Assembly (NCBI GenBank): GCA_009767595.1
Contig: VSDK01013709.1
Coordinates: 57,904 to 121,903 of the forward strand
From: Symbiodinium kawagutii
Taxonomy: Eukaryota > Sar > Dinophyceae > Suessiales > Symbiodiniaceae
DNA length: 64,000 nucleotides
Direction: 5' to 3'
Shown: in pieces, positions 32,280 through 44,761 of the stretch
Layout of the letters: each line of letters opens with the position of its first letter
Position numbering within the stretch: the stretch's first letter is position 1
Translations under genes and position numbers: made by a program
Notes under the pieces: model-generated
What the model saw: the letters and a program-made list of their open reading frames with translations, nothing else
Told to the model about the DNA's origin: nothing
The model's database searches: none

Positions 32280-32280
32280 A
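32230..32280. repeat. TCA microsatellite
   Basis: About 16 perfect TCA triplets, followed by a degenerate CATCA-rich stretch. Confidence 0.95.
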
Positions 32281-33349
32281 GCATCGGTAACCATGATCAA
32301 GCATCATCGACGATCATGAACTGTTCGTACACCATCATTCAGCATCAGGAACCATCAGGAAGCATCACGAACCATCACATCACACACTAGCATTGAGCAT
32401 CATTAACCATCATTGACTTCTTCATCGTCCTCTTCCATGACGGCGTGAGGATCCCAACATTCACCAGTCAGTACACGGCAAAGATTCCAAGTAAAAAAAC
32501 GCACATGGCCTGAGTAACATCTCACTCTTTTGACCGCACATCAAGGAGCTCGCCCGATTTGATGCCACGAAAAACTGCTACTCATGGGTATTCCATAAAC
32601 CTTGGGTGGATCATCTTGCATGTTTGCTTGCGATATATGTTGTATACATGCCTAGATGTGCCCTATTGAATTGACCTAAGCGTTTCAGGTTGTAGGAAAT
32701 CTTAGATTTCACTCGCCATGGCACTTGATTCCTAATTGGGTTTGTCCATAGTGGTACCCCCCATAGCTGGTTGGTTACCCTCTTGTGAGGGATGTTTGCG
32801 GGGTAGCACCCTTTGTGGCTAGATACATTGTGGTCTAAAACAGCAACCTCAATGGAGGGCGGCCAATGACCGGTCGGACCAACGGGCCCTAAACTTTTTG
32901 ACAGGGGCTGAATCCGTGTTGGGATCTTCACCAGCAATGATCCATTTAATTCTCAGAGAACCATTATAATACTATGTGTTGAATTATAAAAATGATTTCA
33001 CACATGTGTTGAGATTTGAACGATAAAACATGACATCATTAGACATTCTTCATGGCCAAAATCAAAAAACCTGATGACTCATGTCAACCACCACATCAGC
33101 TATGGCAATTCTGAACTACCTATCCTTCGAAACCAAGAATCCTGACAAATTATTGAAAAAAAGTATATTGTCGTGTATATATTTAGTAATTAATCTCATC
33201 GATCGAGTGTTTGGTAGTGAATCAATCCTTGCGATTCAACAACCAGCGCTTTGCAACCGTGCACTGATCATCAGTCGTGCAAGCCAGTGCTGTTCAAGCA
33301 CTTGCAAAAAGTCATGGTCAAGTGATAGTTAAGTCATGGTCGAGTCAAT

Positions 33350-33445
33350 ACTGCAAATAGGGGTAACCCCAAATCATCCTCTTTTTACCATGCGTAGCAA
33401 TAAACCAACCATAACTTTGGAGCTCCCTATTTTAAGAAACCCCCA
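33350..33445. mobile_element. MITE family A, copy with worn left end
   Basis: Begins CAAATAGGGGTAACCCCAAA and ends CTCCCTATTTTAAGAAAC; interior AGCAATAAACCAACC. Confidence 0.75.
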
Positions 33446-33501
33446 AGTGCTGATTGATCACTGAGAATCCTGGCGCCAGCAGCCACCACCGGTTGCGCCA
33501 C

Positions 33502-33558
33502 CTGCGGATGGAGCGCATGCGCCAACACCAGGCCCACCAAGAGCTTCACGGTGGGCAC
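33502..33558 (-). CDS. Candidate exon: VPTVKLLVGLVLAHALHPQ
   Basis: Nineteen hydrophobic codons between CCCGAG|GTG and CCGCAG|GTGGCG. The frame stays open beyond (VAQPVVAAGARIL), so the donor may be further left. Could be a buried helix or a membrane segment. Confidence 0.45.
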
Positions 33559-34603
33559 CTCGGGCGAGCGGTTACCACTACTGGTGGCCGAAGCTGTGCC
33601 AAAATGAGCCCTGCAACGCACCTCTGAGTGCGCGACGCAGCTGTTTCTTAGCATCATGAAATATGAAAGAGAAGTCAGGCAACCTTGGTACTCAGGGTGC
33701 GGTCGCCCCTGATGCTGTAGAACATCTCGGCCCGAAAAGAAACACAAAGAGACCTGCTAAGTTTGACATTAAAATCCAACTTGTGAGGTGAAAGATCTTG
33801 AAAACTCAGCCGCAACCAGTGGCTGCACCGGGCTAGCTGCCAAGACCATTTCTCAGAGCATTCATCGTAGATACCTGTATCCAGCACCGATGGCATGATC
33901 ACAGGTCGTCCGGGAATGCCTTGTCGCCTTTTCCAGTCAAGTGGCTGCCACTTGTTCAGCATGTTCCATGCCAAACAAATTGCTTGAATTGAGCCCAAAC
34001 AGGCTACCACGCCGCGATGCTGCTCCGGACCCAGCTGCAGGATAGCTGTGCAGCCTTCACCAACAACCCATTGCCATAGCCTATTGCAAACTCATAGCCT
34101 GCTCGGGGAAATTTATCTCCCAAGCCCTCAGTAGGGTATTCACTAACCCATCAGTGAAGCCATTGGTGATGTTGAGCCAACCTGGCGGCAAAAAATCACC
34201 ATCTATGATGGGAAACCCTGGTTTCCAACCAAGTACAAATGGTGTGGATTTTCCAGCTAGCCAGGTTTATCAGAGTGGAACCATCTATTGATAGCAACAA
34301 TGATTGGGTGAATTCCAACAGCAGGCAGAAGCACCCAAAACAAACGGGTCCAAGGTTTAGTTGGACAGCTGAGCATGCAAAGGCACGATCCCTGGATGAC
34401 ACAAGCCACAAAGATTCACAAATCCATTTCTGTAGACATTTACAATCATTTACTTTTAGATGTTAGATGTACATGTAGATGTTGGATCCGCGTTTAGATT
34501 TGCATGTGCATTTACATTGCGAACATCTAATACATATTACAACGATGCGTGTTTCTACACATGCACACATCATACACAAAATATCCTGACACCTCATCAA
34601 CAC

Positions 34604-34710
34604 TGGTGGTTTCTCAAAATAGGTGTATCCCCAACTCATCCAGCTTATTAACCATTCATAACAGTAAACCATCGATTTTCGGGGTCCCCAAACTCCCCAC
34701 GTTGAAAAAC
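34604..34710. mobile_element. MITE family A, copy with worn right end
   Basis: Starts GGTGGTTTCTCAAAATAGG, interior AACTCATCC ... ACAGTAAACCATCG, then GGGGTCCCCAAACTCCCC without the full closing repeat. It ends next to the GC-rich candidate exon. Confidence 0.65.
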
Positions 34711-34812
34711 TCAACGAAAGCCATCTGCCATGCGCAGCCCATCCCCCCGTGGCACCCATGGCATGGCACCCCCGCCCCGGGGCACCCCCAACGCCACCCC
34801 CTGGGGCTCGGC

Positions 34813-34909
34813 TCCGCAGCATCTTCTTCTTGGGCTTCGGCTTCGCCTTGGCCGACCCCGCGCGCTCCGACAGCTGCGAGGGTCGTCTGGGCTCCGGCTG
34901 CGGGGCGTC
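34813..34909 (-). CDS. Candidate exon: RS-rich or basic low-complexity segment
   Basis: A very GC-rich island. In the phase demanded by the 37.6-kb exon it reads RTPRSRSPDDPRS ... RPRRSRSPRRR, like the RS domain of splicing factors. In another open frame it reads DAPQPEPRRPSQLSERAGSA then KAKPKPKKK, a basic linker. Acceptor GCCAG|GACG; the donor is GC (GGA|GCCGAG) or further left. Confidence 0.4.
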
Positions 34910-35079
34910 CTGGCGCCCAGTGCCGATGTCACCGGGCGTGGGGATCAGGTTGATGACCCAGTGATGAGTTTCAGGAAAATACGAATAGATGTGCACCATG
35001 CGTACGGTTATATACAATATATACAGTATATAAAGATATTTATATATATATATATACACCAGTTATGTTTTCTTTAGTA

Positions 35080-37080
35080 TGTATATTAGTTATTAATCTT
35101 TGTTTTCTGTTGTTATATATGTGGTGATAGCTAATACAAGCAATCAATTGCTTCGAATGGCAAGACATGATCACCGTAGACTCAACTCATAGCTGCTTCA
35201 CTTACTAAGAAGTGATGAATACTGCTGGTGGTAGCTATTGCATATGAGCACCAAGAGTTAACGTTTGATTAATGATGGCTGCGTTCATGTGGATATATGT
35301 GGACACTTATCAACAACAGTTCTTATGCACGAACAGTAACCGACTCCTTTGGACAAGTCACTTACAATCAATCATCAGTGAACATGAACATGTTGCGCCG
35401 GTGAAAATGACCCGTTGAGGATCCAAAATGGTGTGACATTTGATCAACACATAATAGTCAACATGAAAACAAAATTAACCCCGCCACCGAATTAGAAGCG
35501 TTTGCAACATGGTGCCTGTGGGCATTCTGCTGGTAACGCACTCATTTCTTACCTCATCGTATGGCAAATCACAACAGCTAGGCTATGCATGGCGTTTCGG
35601 AATTCTTACTGATCTCTCATGACCTCTTGAAAACCATGCATATTCAGGTCCCCAGTGGTTGACTTACAATTTCCGCAACGAGTGTACAGTGAAGTTCACG
35701 TTGACACCCGCCCTAGTCGTCCCATGTCTGGATATGAGAATACCTCCACAGCCATGATCATAAACAAGTAATACCTTCCCTAAGAAAACCTTCCTAATCT
35801 CCCCCTTAGTTTGGTAGCAAAAAAATTTACTTTTTTTCAATTTTGTTCAGGGGAGACCAGGCACAAACATGCAAAGTTCTTGTTGGGGAGAGGGATTGCA
35901 GAGATGACCGGACCAGTTTGCTGAGTGTTTCAAAGACTGTCGATGACGCTGACGCTTGTCAATCAACCCACCATTCATGGTGAAACACCCTTCGGAATCA
36001 TGGCCACTCACAAGTGCTGGTGAATCTACCACTACTACAGATCGGTTCACATTTTTTGTAGTGGTAGGTAGATTGCTGGCCATCTACCACGTGGTATTCA
36101 TCATGACACTAGGAATGGTAGAAATCTACCACTTTAGGCAATGCCTAAGATTCATCATGATTCCCAGGATTTTCTGTTGGTTCATACCTAATCTTCGGAA
36201 ATCTACCCCTGCCACAAGCACCACTGAAGTTTTCGCAGCGTGGTCCTCCTCCACTGACCGCTGTGGTTTCTCCCCAAGTTGCAAAGAATCCAAATAAACG
36301 AGCCTGCGACGCGGCTCTTGAGAGCTCCATCGGAATGACAATCCAAACTATCAGTTTGTGTGAACCCAATTCCTGGGCAAGACTTGCTGTTGCGAAAATT
36401 CCACCGTTGGTAGTATGTCCTCATGGTCATAGATTTCTTTCATGGTCAATAAAGGGCTCGTAAAAAAAAAGGGATAGTCTCCGGCAAACTAACTTGGAAG
36501 CAAAAAACAGCATCTTTAGAGGCAAAACCATCACAAATAGCGGATTTTCCACTTCCAGGTTAGCCCACCATAGGGCAGCCAAATCACTATGAACAATCCG
36601 TGACGGCTGCCTCTCTAAATCTGCCATCTGACTCCATTCCATCGGGGCGACCCCAGACGGAGGTCAATGAAGTTCACAAGTTCTGCATTGGATTTTCAAA
36701 GATGCCATTGGTTGTTTAAAGATGTTTTTGAATGATAAACAACCAATGACATCATGAAAATAAAATGGCATCATAAAAATATGTTCCTCTACATCTTTGA
36801 TGCCAAAAATGAATATTGATGTTCAAAGATGTTTTCATTTGGTTTCATGAAAATACTGAGTTCTGTGTTCAATCCAACGGCAAGTACTTGACCAGAATGC
36901 AACAAAAAATGGACAGTTATGGATAATCATGTTCTGTAGATGTCACCATCCATCAACGCTTCGATAAATCGTCCACATCCATCCAATAAGTTGCCCTGGT
37001 GTTACATAGATGGAGAACACTCATGTTTGAATGGTTTGCCTACTACAAATGGCAGGTTTTAAGCCACATCAAAGTCTCAA
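35080..37080. other. Non-coding stretch in the second unit
   Basis: No repeat family copy or exon recognised, except a local TTCAAAGATG duplication at 36,690 to 36,840. Confidence 0.5.
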
Positions 37081-37612
37081 CACAGCCTCCAGTTGATCCA
37101 TCACCAAGGTCACCGTCATCCACTCATCAACCATCACCAGCAATAACCACATGACAATCACCTTAAATTGTGGTTGCATGAAAATATTTTATCAAACCCA
37201 ACTTCATCACATGCATCATCCGATGTGCTTGATTGTTCATAATCAAGCATAATGATAATCTGCATCTAAACATGAGCCTGAAAAGCCATATATATATATA
37301 TTCACAACCATTAACTATTAACCACTGCAAAGCATTAACCATCAGTAATCAGGGCTACATATTGTCAACTATGTTTCACCATCATTAACCACAACTAACG
37401 GTACTGTAACCCACTACAGGACGTACTCAACAATAGTCCCGCCATTCATCATGGGCAATCATCAATCATAATTAGCCATCATCAACCACCCCTAACCATA
37501 GCCACTAACCACTCTTAAGCGTCATCCAGCATGAACCATATGCACCATCAATTCATCATCAACTCCCGCAGCGGTTTCGGGTGGCCCGTTTGTTGGTCCC
37601 GTCCCCCGCGGC

Positions 37613-37680
37613 CTTTGCGATGCTGCGACGCTGCAGAAGTTTTGCTCGTGGCCCTCCAAGGGCGTGGGGTTCAAGAGCTC
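37613..37680 (-). CDS. Candidate exon: ELLNPTPLEGHEQNF
   Basis: Codes for ELLNPTPLEGHEQNFCSVAA then SQ. Acceptor TCCAG|GAGC, donor GC (CAAAG|GCCGCG). The flanks show the CCATCA (left) and GATGGTTG (right) asymmetry strongly. Confidence 0.45.
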
Positions 37681-37699
37681 CTGGAGGGTTGGACTGGAG

Positions 37700-38760
37700 A
37701 AAATGAGGAAAACATGAGGAAAGAATGAAGGAATGGTTGTGATGGTTGTGAACCAACAGTGGTTCAATGGCTGCGAATGGTTGTGAATGGTTGTGAACCC
37801 TCCAGCTAGTTTAATCATCACCAACAATTACAATTATTGTTAATGGTTGTTGATGATGCTGGTTAATGATGGTTGGCACTTGCGGTCGTCCACCCCCAGC
37901 ACGCATGCAGAGCTGGTTAATGATGGTTGAATGGTGGTTTGAGGATGCTTAATGATGTTGATGGGGTAAAAGTAGTTTATTAGTGATGGTGGTGATGGTG
38001 GTTTATGATGTTTCATGGTGGTTTATGGTAGTTGGTCTTCATGGTTGCTGATGATGTTTATGATGGTTGTGACGGTGGTTGATGTTGGTTAATGGCTAAT
38101 GATGGTTTATGGCTTATTGGAAGGGTTGTTGATTAAGGTTTTGATGGTGGTTACTGTTGGTTAATGGTTGGGATAGTTGGTTACTGTTGGTTAATGGTTG
38201 GGATAGTTTGTTCCTGGTTGATAGTAGTTGGCTAATGATGAATAGTAACTGGTGAATGATTGGCTCATATTTCTTGATGGGGTGGTTTATGGCTAATGAT
38301 GATGCACGATTATTAAAGTTGATGTTAGTGCTTGGGTTTCTTGTTAATGCAAGTAGTTTGTGAATAGTTGGTTGGAAGGGTTCATAGTCGCTAAAAATTT
38401 GTTCATAGTTGATTCAGAATAAGGTATATAATGATGGTTAGTAGTTGCTCAACAGTTGGTTTTGATTTTTAGTACTTGGTTAACTGTCGGTTATCATAAG
38501 GGTTCATGATGGTTGATTGTTGGTTGGTGGGTGGTCATGGGGGGCTTATCGTTGATTCATACTTGGTGAATATGCTTAGTTGCTGCTCAATAGTGGGTTT
38601 CAATGGTTTGTGATTGGTTAGTGGTCGGTTATAAGGGGTTCATGATGATCAATCGATGGTTGGTGGTTGATTCTGAGGGTTCAGGCTGTTTTCACAGTGG
38701 GTCAAAAGACTAAGGACAGTTGATCATTGTGAATGCCAATACTGAGTGGTCAGTAGTAAG
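37700..38760. repeat. GATGGTTG/GGTTAATGG-rich degenerate tract
   Basis: About 1 kb of degenerate TGATGGTTG words, including the exact pair GTTACTGTTGGTTAATGG at 38,150 to 38,210. It lies just right of the candidate exon at 37.6 kb, with the complementary composition on that exon's left (37,080 to 37,560). Confidence 0.8.
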
Positions 38761-39654
38761 GTTTTCTGATCCTGCTTCACGCTTTAAATAACCATTCTCA
38801 ACCATTGAGCAACGACCATTCGCCACTATTATGTAAATCGTTATTTGTGTTCAGCAATTAGATAGGGGTTGGATATAGGGAAGTATCACAACGTGTACCC
38901 CTCGCCATCCCAAATTGTGAACGCATTGGGACAAGAATTTCGATGGGACGATGCACACACGTGTGGCGCACCATTGTTATAGATGTGGAACTTCTACAAA
39001 ACATGCGTGTATACATATGCGTCTGTGTGGCTGTTGCCAGAAATGGCTACGATAAACCGTAACAGAAGTTATAAGCTAATCAGGGAATACCAACCAACTA
39101 GATAGCTATGCAAGGGAACAATAGCTATAAACAACTGTAAAGTGCACCTCTTTTGCGCACAAAAGCCTGTCATTCAATGAAAACAACGAACCGAGGCCAA
39201 AGGTCTTGCGGAGAAAAGCTGGTATTGGCTGGTTATACTTTAAACTCTTATAATCATGGTTCTATCCCCAGCTCACATCCGATAGTGGAGCTAGTCACAG
39301 ACCGAGGAGTGAGCAGCTACACACTACCCAGTGCAGTGCTCGCGTTGTCATGGAAATTACATTTCACGATCATTTTTGTCTGGCCACTCCTGGTAGCTCC
39401 GAATCGCTCGTCCTTCAAAAGGATATAAATATGGATACCCTGGCTCCGAATCGCTCACTCTCAACCATCAGCCAGCCCCACAATTTCAGCTGCATGTGAG
39501 TATTGTTGCTGTTTTTGGGTGACCGTATCTCACCAAGAAGAATCAGCATGTCAACCTATAATTGGGAAACATCGAATTAGTGCACCGGGCACCATAATGA
39601 ACCCATATGCCCAGTGTTGATTATTATTGCTCCCCATATTTAACCATAAACTTG

Positions 39655-39753
39655 GGGGTTTCTCAAACAGGAATACCCCAAACCATCCTTTATTAACCAT
39701 TCATAGCAATAAACCAGCCATAGCTTTGGGGTTCCCTATTTTTAAGAAACACT
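39655..39753. mobile_element. MITE family A, copy
   Basis: Ends GGTTTCTCAAACAGGAATAC and GGTTCCCTATTTTTAAGAAA; interior AGCAATAAACCAGCC. Confidence 0.78.
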
Positions 39754-39821
39754 CATTTGATCAACTTAGCCATAGCTCGTTAGCTAAGCATATCATTCAC
39801 GAGGTACCATCAGCTCTGTTC

Positions 39822-39863
39822 CACCAGCCGCTGGCGAGCCTCCAGATCCGTTCGCTCACCCAC
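39822..39863 (-). CDS. Candidate exon: VGERTDLEARQRLV
   Basis: Fourteen codons between TTCAG|GTG and GTG|GAACAG (GA donor). Joins its neighbours as WELG-VGERTDLEARQRLV-ELLN, a coherent helical stretch. Confidence 0.42.
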
Positions 39864-41129
39864 CTGAACCATGGATGAAACCAACCATCCAAATGGCCAA
39901 GGAAACCAACAGGCGGCAACCGGGCTCGCATGAACACCTCCATCATGATCCATTGTGGCTCTGAATCGCCCCAGTCACAGGTTGTTCAAATCCTTTCTGT
40001 TGCTGGGTGATTACCCCCAGGCGATAACCAAACCACCACTGTCACCACTTGAACCACCAAGACAGCAGCCGATAGTTGACTGCCGCTTAACAGTTCGGAT
40101 GATTCCACGGTTCCAATGCCATGGTAGCAGAGGAATACCACGGGGAACACCTCCGGATCCAATCTACCCAGGAAATGGCGTCATGTCTGATATTGACCAT
40201 CAACCAACCCAACCTACCAATCATTGATACTGCGTGGAGACCTTTACCGACTGACTATCCATGTCAAAGGAAATGGCTATATCACCAGTGCAACTAATGT
40301 CTAGTCATGGTGCATGGCAGTAATTCATGATGATCAATACAGGTGAACAGCCATTACAGTATTCATGATGACTAGCATGATTGGCAATTAAAGGTAAACC
40401 GCCATTGAGAATGCTTGATACAGAGTTGAAATAAAACTAGGTAATTGACACCGGCCCCATAGGTCCTTGATTGGGATTCTCGCCTGCTTTATCTCCGATG
40501 ATAGCACAGCAATAGCTATATTGACTATCAACAATACAATGCCTGGATATAGTTCTACTGAGCTATTGGATATTCCCACAATTCCACTCGCCGAAGTTAT
40601 CCCGACCAATCATATAGGGTTGTCCATGACTGGTGGTACCTACAAACCATCCAATGATAACCGTTATTAGCAGGGAACCTACAGTAACCAACTTAGGGGT
40701 ACACCATTCCTGGACAAACCCATATCATATATATCTGTTTGTCCTGATTCTTTTCTCCGGCAATCAATCGACCATCGAAACTTCCGAGAATCTTCGATAA
40801 TAATTCCCTTGCTATCGCAGCATCTGGTGTTCTGATCTGTTTCTTCGTGTCCAGTCGTTCTCTTTTAGGTCAAAATCCAAGCGTTATTTGTTTGTTGCCT
40901 ATCTCTCAATGATGCTGGCAATGGTAGATCCAAATATGAATCCACCACATTCACTTGCACCACAAATCGGTGGTGATTTACCATCGAAGTTGCTTAACTG
41001 GATCTCCCATTCTGTCGAATCACAAGAAACCTCTGGTCTCTTTGAAGTAATGCTACGCATGCCATTGACTTTATTAGTAGGTTTATCCAAACTACTAGAG
41101 TTTCCATGCTCTCGGTTACCTCCAAATGG

Positions 41130-41204
41130 ACCTTTCTCAAAATAGGGGACCCCCCAAAATGGTTGGTTTGCTGCACATGACCCCTATTTCGAGAAACCAC
41201 CAAA
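41130..41204. mobile_element. MITE family A, short copy (about 75 bp)
   Basis: Ends CCTTTCTCAAAATAGGGG and CCCCTATTTCGAGAAACC with an internal deletion; retains TGGTTGGTTTG. Confidence 0.8.
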
Positions 41205-41250
41205 TACCATTTAAGATACCTCCAAAATCTTAATAGGTACCCAATCACAA

Positions 41251-41310
41251 ACCATCATAAACCATCATAAACCATCATAAACCATCATAAACCATCATAA
41301 ACCATCATAA
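41251..41310. repeat. 10-bp tandem repeat (ACCATCATAA), 6 copies
   Basis: Six perfect copies just left of the candidate exon at 41.4 kb. Confidence 0.95.
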
Positions 41311-41359
41311 GCCATCCTCCACACGTCGTATGTCCTCCACCTCCAACATCTCATAGGTC

Positions 41360-41432
41360 CCCAAGTTCCCAGCGCACCAGTTCCCATCGCTTCGAGAAGG
41401 TGAGGTTCATCAAGGGCAGGTCTCCCTTCAAC
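41360..41432 (-). CDS. Candidate exon: LKGDLPLMNLTFSKRWEL
   Basis: Codes for LKGDLPLMNLTFSKRWEL then VRWELG. Acceptor CACAG|GTTG, donor GA (CTTGGG|GACC). Most upstream candidate of the second transcription unit; a first exon and start codon are not identified. Confidence 0.45.
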
Positions 41433-41720
41433 CTGTGCGCGACCCGGTGGTCAGCTGGATGAAAATCATGAGTTTAGATGTCATGATTGGGGATGGTTAA
41501 TAGGCTGGTTGATAGGTTATGGTTAATGGTTAATAGGCTGGTGAAATTCATCAAGCAAAAGACATATGGTTCATGGTAAATGGTCAATGATAAATAGGCT
41601 GGTTGATGGTTAGGCTGATTAATGGTTAATGGTTAAAACCAGATGGTTTGCAAAATACATATGGTTAATGGTCAATAGGCTGGTTGATAAGCCATGTTAA
41701 GGATGTTCATGGTTCATATG

Positions 41721-41823
41721 GGCGTTTCTCAAGCCATTTGGGACCCCTAAATCATCCAGTTGATCAAGTATTAGCAGTAATAAACCAAGCATAGCTTGGG
41801 GCCCCTTATGTTAAGAAACCACC
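41721..41823. mobile_element. MITE family A, copy joined to a 45-bp array
   Basis: Starts CGTTTCTCAAGCCATTTGGG, interior AAATCATCC ... AGTAATAAACCAAGC, ends CCCCTTATGTTAAGAAACC. Its right terminus is part of the unit of the adjacent tandem array. Confidence 0.78.
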
Positions 41824-41994
41824 ATACAGGTTAAGATCTGAACTGGTTAATATCATGGTGAAACCACCATACAGGTTAAGATCTGAACTGGTTAATATCA
41901 TGGTGAAACCACCATACAGGTTAAGATCTGAACTGGTTAATATCATGGTGAAACCACCATACAGGTTAAGATCTGAACTGGTTAATATCATGGT
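41815..41994. repeat. 45-bp tandem array, 4 exact copies
   Basis: Unit GAAACCACCATACAGGTTAA plus GATCTGAACTGGTTAATATCATGGT in order. The first nine bases are the terminus of the adjacent MITE A copy, so the array arose after that insertion. Confidence 0.93.
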
Positions 41995-42311
41995 GAATAG
42001 TCAATAAGCTGGTTGGTACATGTTCATGGTTGAAAAGCTGTTTGACAAGCTGGCTGATATCGGGTCAGTCATGGCCATTGAATGCCATTTTCTGTGGCTT
42101 TGGGTTGTAAACTCGTCACATCTTTGGTGGCTTTCTGCGCCTGACTTCATAGCTGGAACAGGTCATGTAGCTCCTCAATCTAATAAGCGCTTAGACTACT
42201 GGTCATTTGGGGTCCGAAGCGCGGAAGCCAGCCGCTTCCCAGGGCTGGCAGGGCATCCACAGCCGTGCCAGGTGGTTTTTTGGTGCGCGATGTCGTTGGA
42301 TGAGTTGCCAC

Positions 42312-42432
42312 ATATGGCTCTGGGTCAATATTAACCAACCAACTAATGGGGGATTTCCACCAACAACTATAGGGAAAACAATGGTTAATGATGGGGGAAC
42401 CAGGGGTACGGGGTTTTGACCCACAGCCATAT
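42312..42432. mobile_element. MITE family B, complete copy, opposite orientation
   Basis: Ends ATATGGCTCTGGGTCA and TGACCCACAGCCATAT; interior CAATGGTTAATGATGGGGGA. Almost the reverse complement of the 28.3-kb copy. Confidence 0.85.
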
Positions 42433-42944
42433 TCCAACTGACCCACTGATCTTGGCAGCTCCACCCTTCCACTTCGGGTGCCCCCACTTCTCCATCATTC
42501 GTGCGCGTCGTGTGCAATCACGGAAGGTGACGTTGCGGATTGCAGCCGCCAGAAGTGCTATGACAATATCACCGTTATAAGCTGTCGAGCTGGCAAAGTT
42601 AATGATTGTCAATGATCAATGATGGTTGATGAATGGGCCTGCCTGAACCCCCCAAACCATTCTCAGCTATGGTCATTTTGGAATTGAACAAATTGACCAA
42701 GACCATGGTCCCATGGTTATGGACACCCTTTTTTGATCTCTTTGGGGGGCAATTTTTGCTCAGCTGCGACCATCATCTTGATTGACCATCAGTCGATCTC
42801 TGATTGGAGGAACTTGTTCAAAACATCCGCTTGAATGTCAATTCGACAGAATGAAGTGCTTGGATGAGGGAATGGAAAGACTCAGCCACCAACCACCTCT
42901 TTACATGTAAAGACGTGCGACAACAAACATCTGAAACCAACATA

Positions 42945-42955
42945 CTTGAGCCAAA
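42945..42955 (-). other. Possible spliced-leader relic (TTTGGCTCAAG)
   Basis: Matches the last 11 bases of the conserved dinoflagellate spliced leader, in gene orientation, between enolase and the next unit. The bases before it do not match, so chance is a real possibility. Confidence 0.25.
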
Positions 42956-43582
42956 GCGCCGAGAGGTTCGGTCCTGATCACCTTAAAGCGTAACCACCTC
43001 GTTGCGTTTTTCGAGTCGGCGTGTCGCAACGAACCTGGCACAGGCAACTTTTCATCACGCTTTCCATTCTGAAGAATCGATTCAGAGGGAAAAGTGTCAA
43101 TTTTGGGATGTACATCATCCGTGGATATGTGACAGGATGCGCTTTAGTTGCTACTATCTTCCCTCTTCACCCACTTGGTGATGGTCAATTGGCCCTCTCT
43201 CAGCCCACCTGGATGAACATCCTCTGTGGATTGCCTAGCTGAACACCTGTGACGGCAGCGGTCTCGACTACCGGCTGCGCCTGTGGCTGTTATCAACCAT
43301 GGTTTAGAACCTGGTCGTAATCATCCCCGAAATGATTTTTCTGAGAAAATCTGCCGGGAAACCCTAGAATTGGTGCTTTACACAAAGCTTTCCAACCCAG
43401 ATTGTCCATCAGCCTTCAAGCCAGTGAAACTATGTTTAATAAATCCCACTTCCGGCGGTAGAATCCAGTTGCAGCCATGGATGTATAACCCACTTCTTAA
43501 CCCAGCTGCACATCCAAGTAGTGCGCCTTTTCCATGCTGCTTATCTGTCCTGGCTAAATCAATCGGCCTGGGCCGCTGCGTG

Positions 43583-43664
43583 TCATAATGTCGCGGCAAC
43601 CCAAAGTGAGCAGCGAAACGACGCCCCGAACTCGGTGAGGTCGCCATCCGACCGACGTCCGACC
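43583..43664 (-). CDS. ENO: Enolase exon 19 (terminal, probable)
   Basis: Starts at CCCAG|GG in the phase demanded by exon 18, and ends at TGA after 26 codons. [11 protein letters not shown] resembles the usual enolase tail (FAGASFR...), but [10 protein letters not shown] before it is divergent and the last eight residues are unusual. The match in phase and the FGASFR motif support it; another terminal exon further left is possible. Confidence 0.65.
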
Positions 43665-44729
43665 CTGGGTCGTTTCGCGACACTTGGGATGATGCGCGAA
43701 AGTCATTAAAAGAGGGAACAAACGGAGGGGCTCAAGGCCGCGAATCCAAAATCTCTGAATGCCAGGGGCCATCCATGCCATTCATCGCCTCTAAAACCAT
43801 TGCTTGCGTATCGCACAACAGGTCTGAAGTTGGCTCAGGTATCACGACGGACAGCCCCTGCGAACCTGCCCTGAATCCACGGATCACCTGATATTACCGG
43901 TGGATCTCCGTGGTTTCAGATTTCTGGTCAGGTTAAACCAAAAGAATCTTCGCTGCGGTCCCTGAGTTCCTCAGCCCCGACGTTTTCAGCTCAGTATCCA
44001 CCACTGCTATCCAAGGTCCAAGGCTGTCGGAAGCACTTCCCGCAGAACTTCAGACCCGACTCCTGGGCCCCACGAAATTTGAGGAAAGTCTGATGTTGCT
44101 GGCTGGTGTTACGCCTCCATTCCCGTCTAGTGTGACCCGTCAGGCCGTCAGGCTTCAAGAACTGGGCATTTCCCAAGTGTTTCTGTCAAAGTGAATCAAG
44201 AGATCCGCCAAAGTCACCAAGGGCAAGATGCAGATCCTAATCCAAGACTCCCAAAACCTACCGATACGAGATTGACCTTTCCTACAAGAAGGGTGAGTCG
44301 GAGCTTCGCAAGGGAAATCACCACCAGATTGCCGGGTAAATCACCATAATCACCATCTTGAAGAAACAAGTAAGAGCTATAGGCATACAGATCCACTTTG
44401 AATCGGATAGTTCGACTCTGATTGTTGTCTCTCTGCTCCATTGCAAGTATGTTGAGAAACCTTCTGATCCCCATACCGGTTTTGGTTGTCCGCATTGATG
44501 GTGTCCTTCAGGTGGTCGCAACCCAACTCTAGTGGTCAACAGCAGCTGGATCTTGTTCCCCAATATCTTTCATTCTATCCCTGCCACGTTGCTGTTACAT
44601 CCATCTGTAGACAGAGAGATAGAGAGAGAAAGAGACCCCGTCGATACATCACTCCAACCAGCAACCTCCTCCCTATCCTCGTCCTCCTCCTCATCATCAT
44701 CATCATCATGATCGTGATCGTGATCGTCA

Positions 44730-44761
<32 letters not shown>

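Larger units (their letters stand above)
41433..43582. other. Region between enolase and the second unit
   Basis: Presumed 3' end of enolase and 5' region of the next gene. Contains a MITE B, a MITE A, the 45-bp array and an 11-base match to the end of the dinoflagellate spliced leader (42945 to 42955). No start codon assigned. Confidence 0.5.

Noticed and set aside
34549..35077. Overlapping plus-strand frames across the GC island
   Set aside because: High GC leaves all six frames open; only the minus strand offers splice signals consistent with its neighbours.
42220..42290. GC-rich island (frame PGTAVDALPALGSGWLPRFG) as an exon
   Set aside because: No AG|G acceptor in a usable position and two frames equally open.
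43991..44176. 61-codon minus frame with [13 protein letters not shown] inside enolase intron 18
   Set aside because: Looks somewhat protein-like but has no fitting splice phase with enolase and no recognised family.
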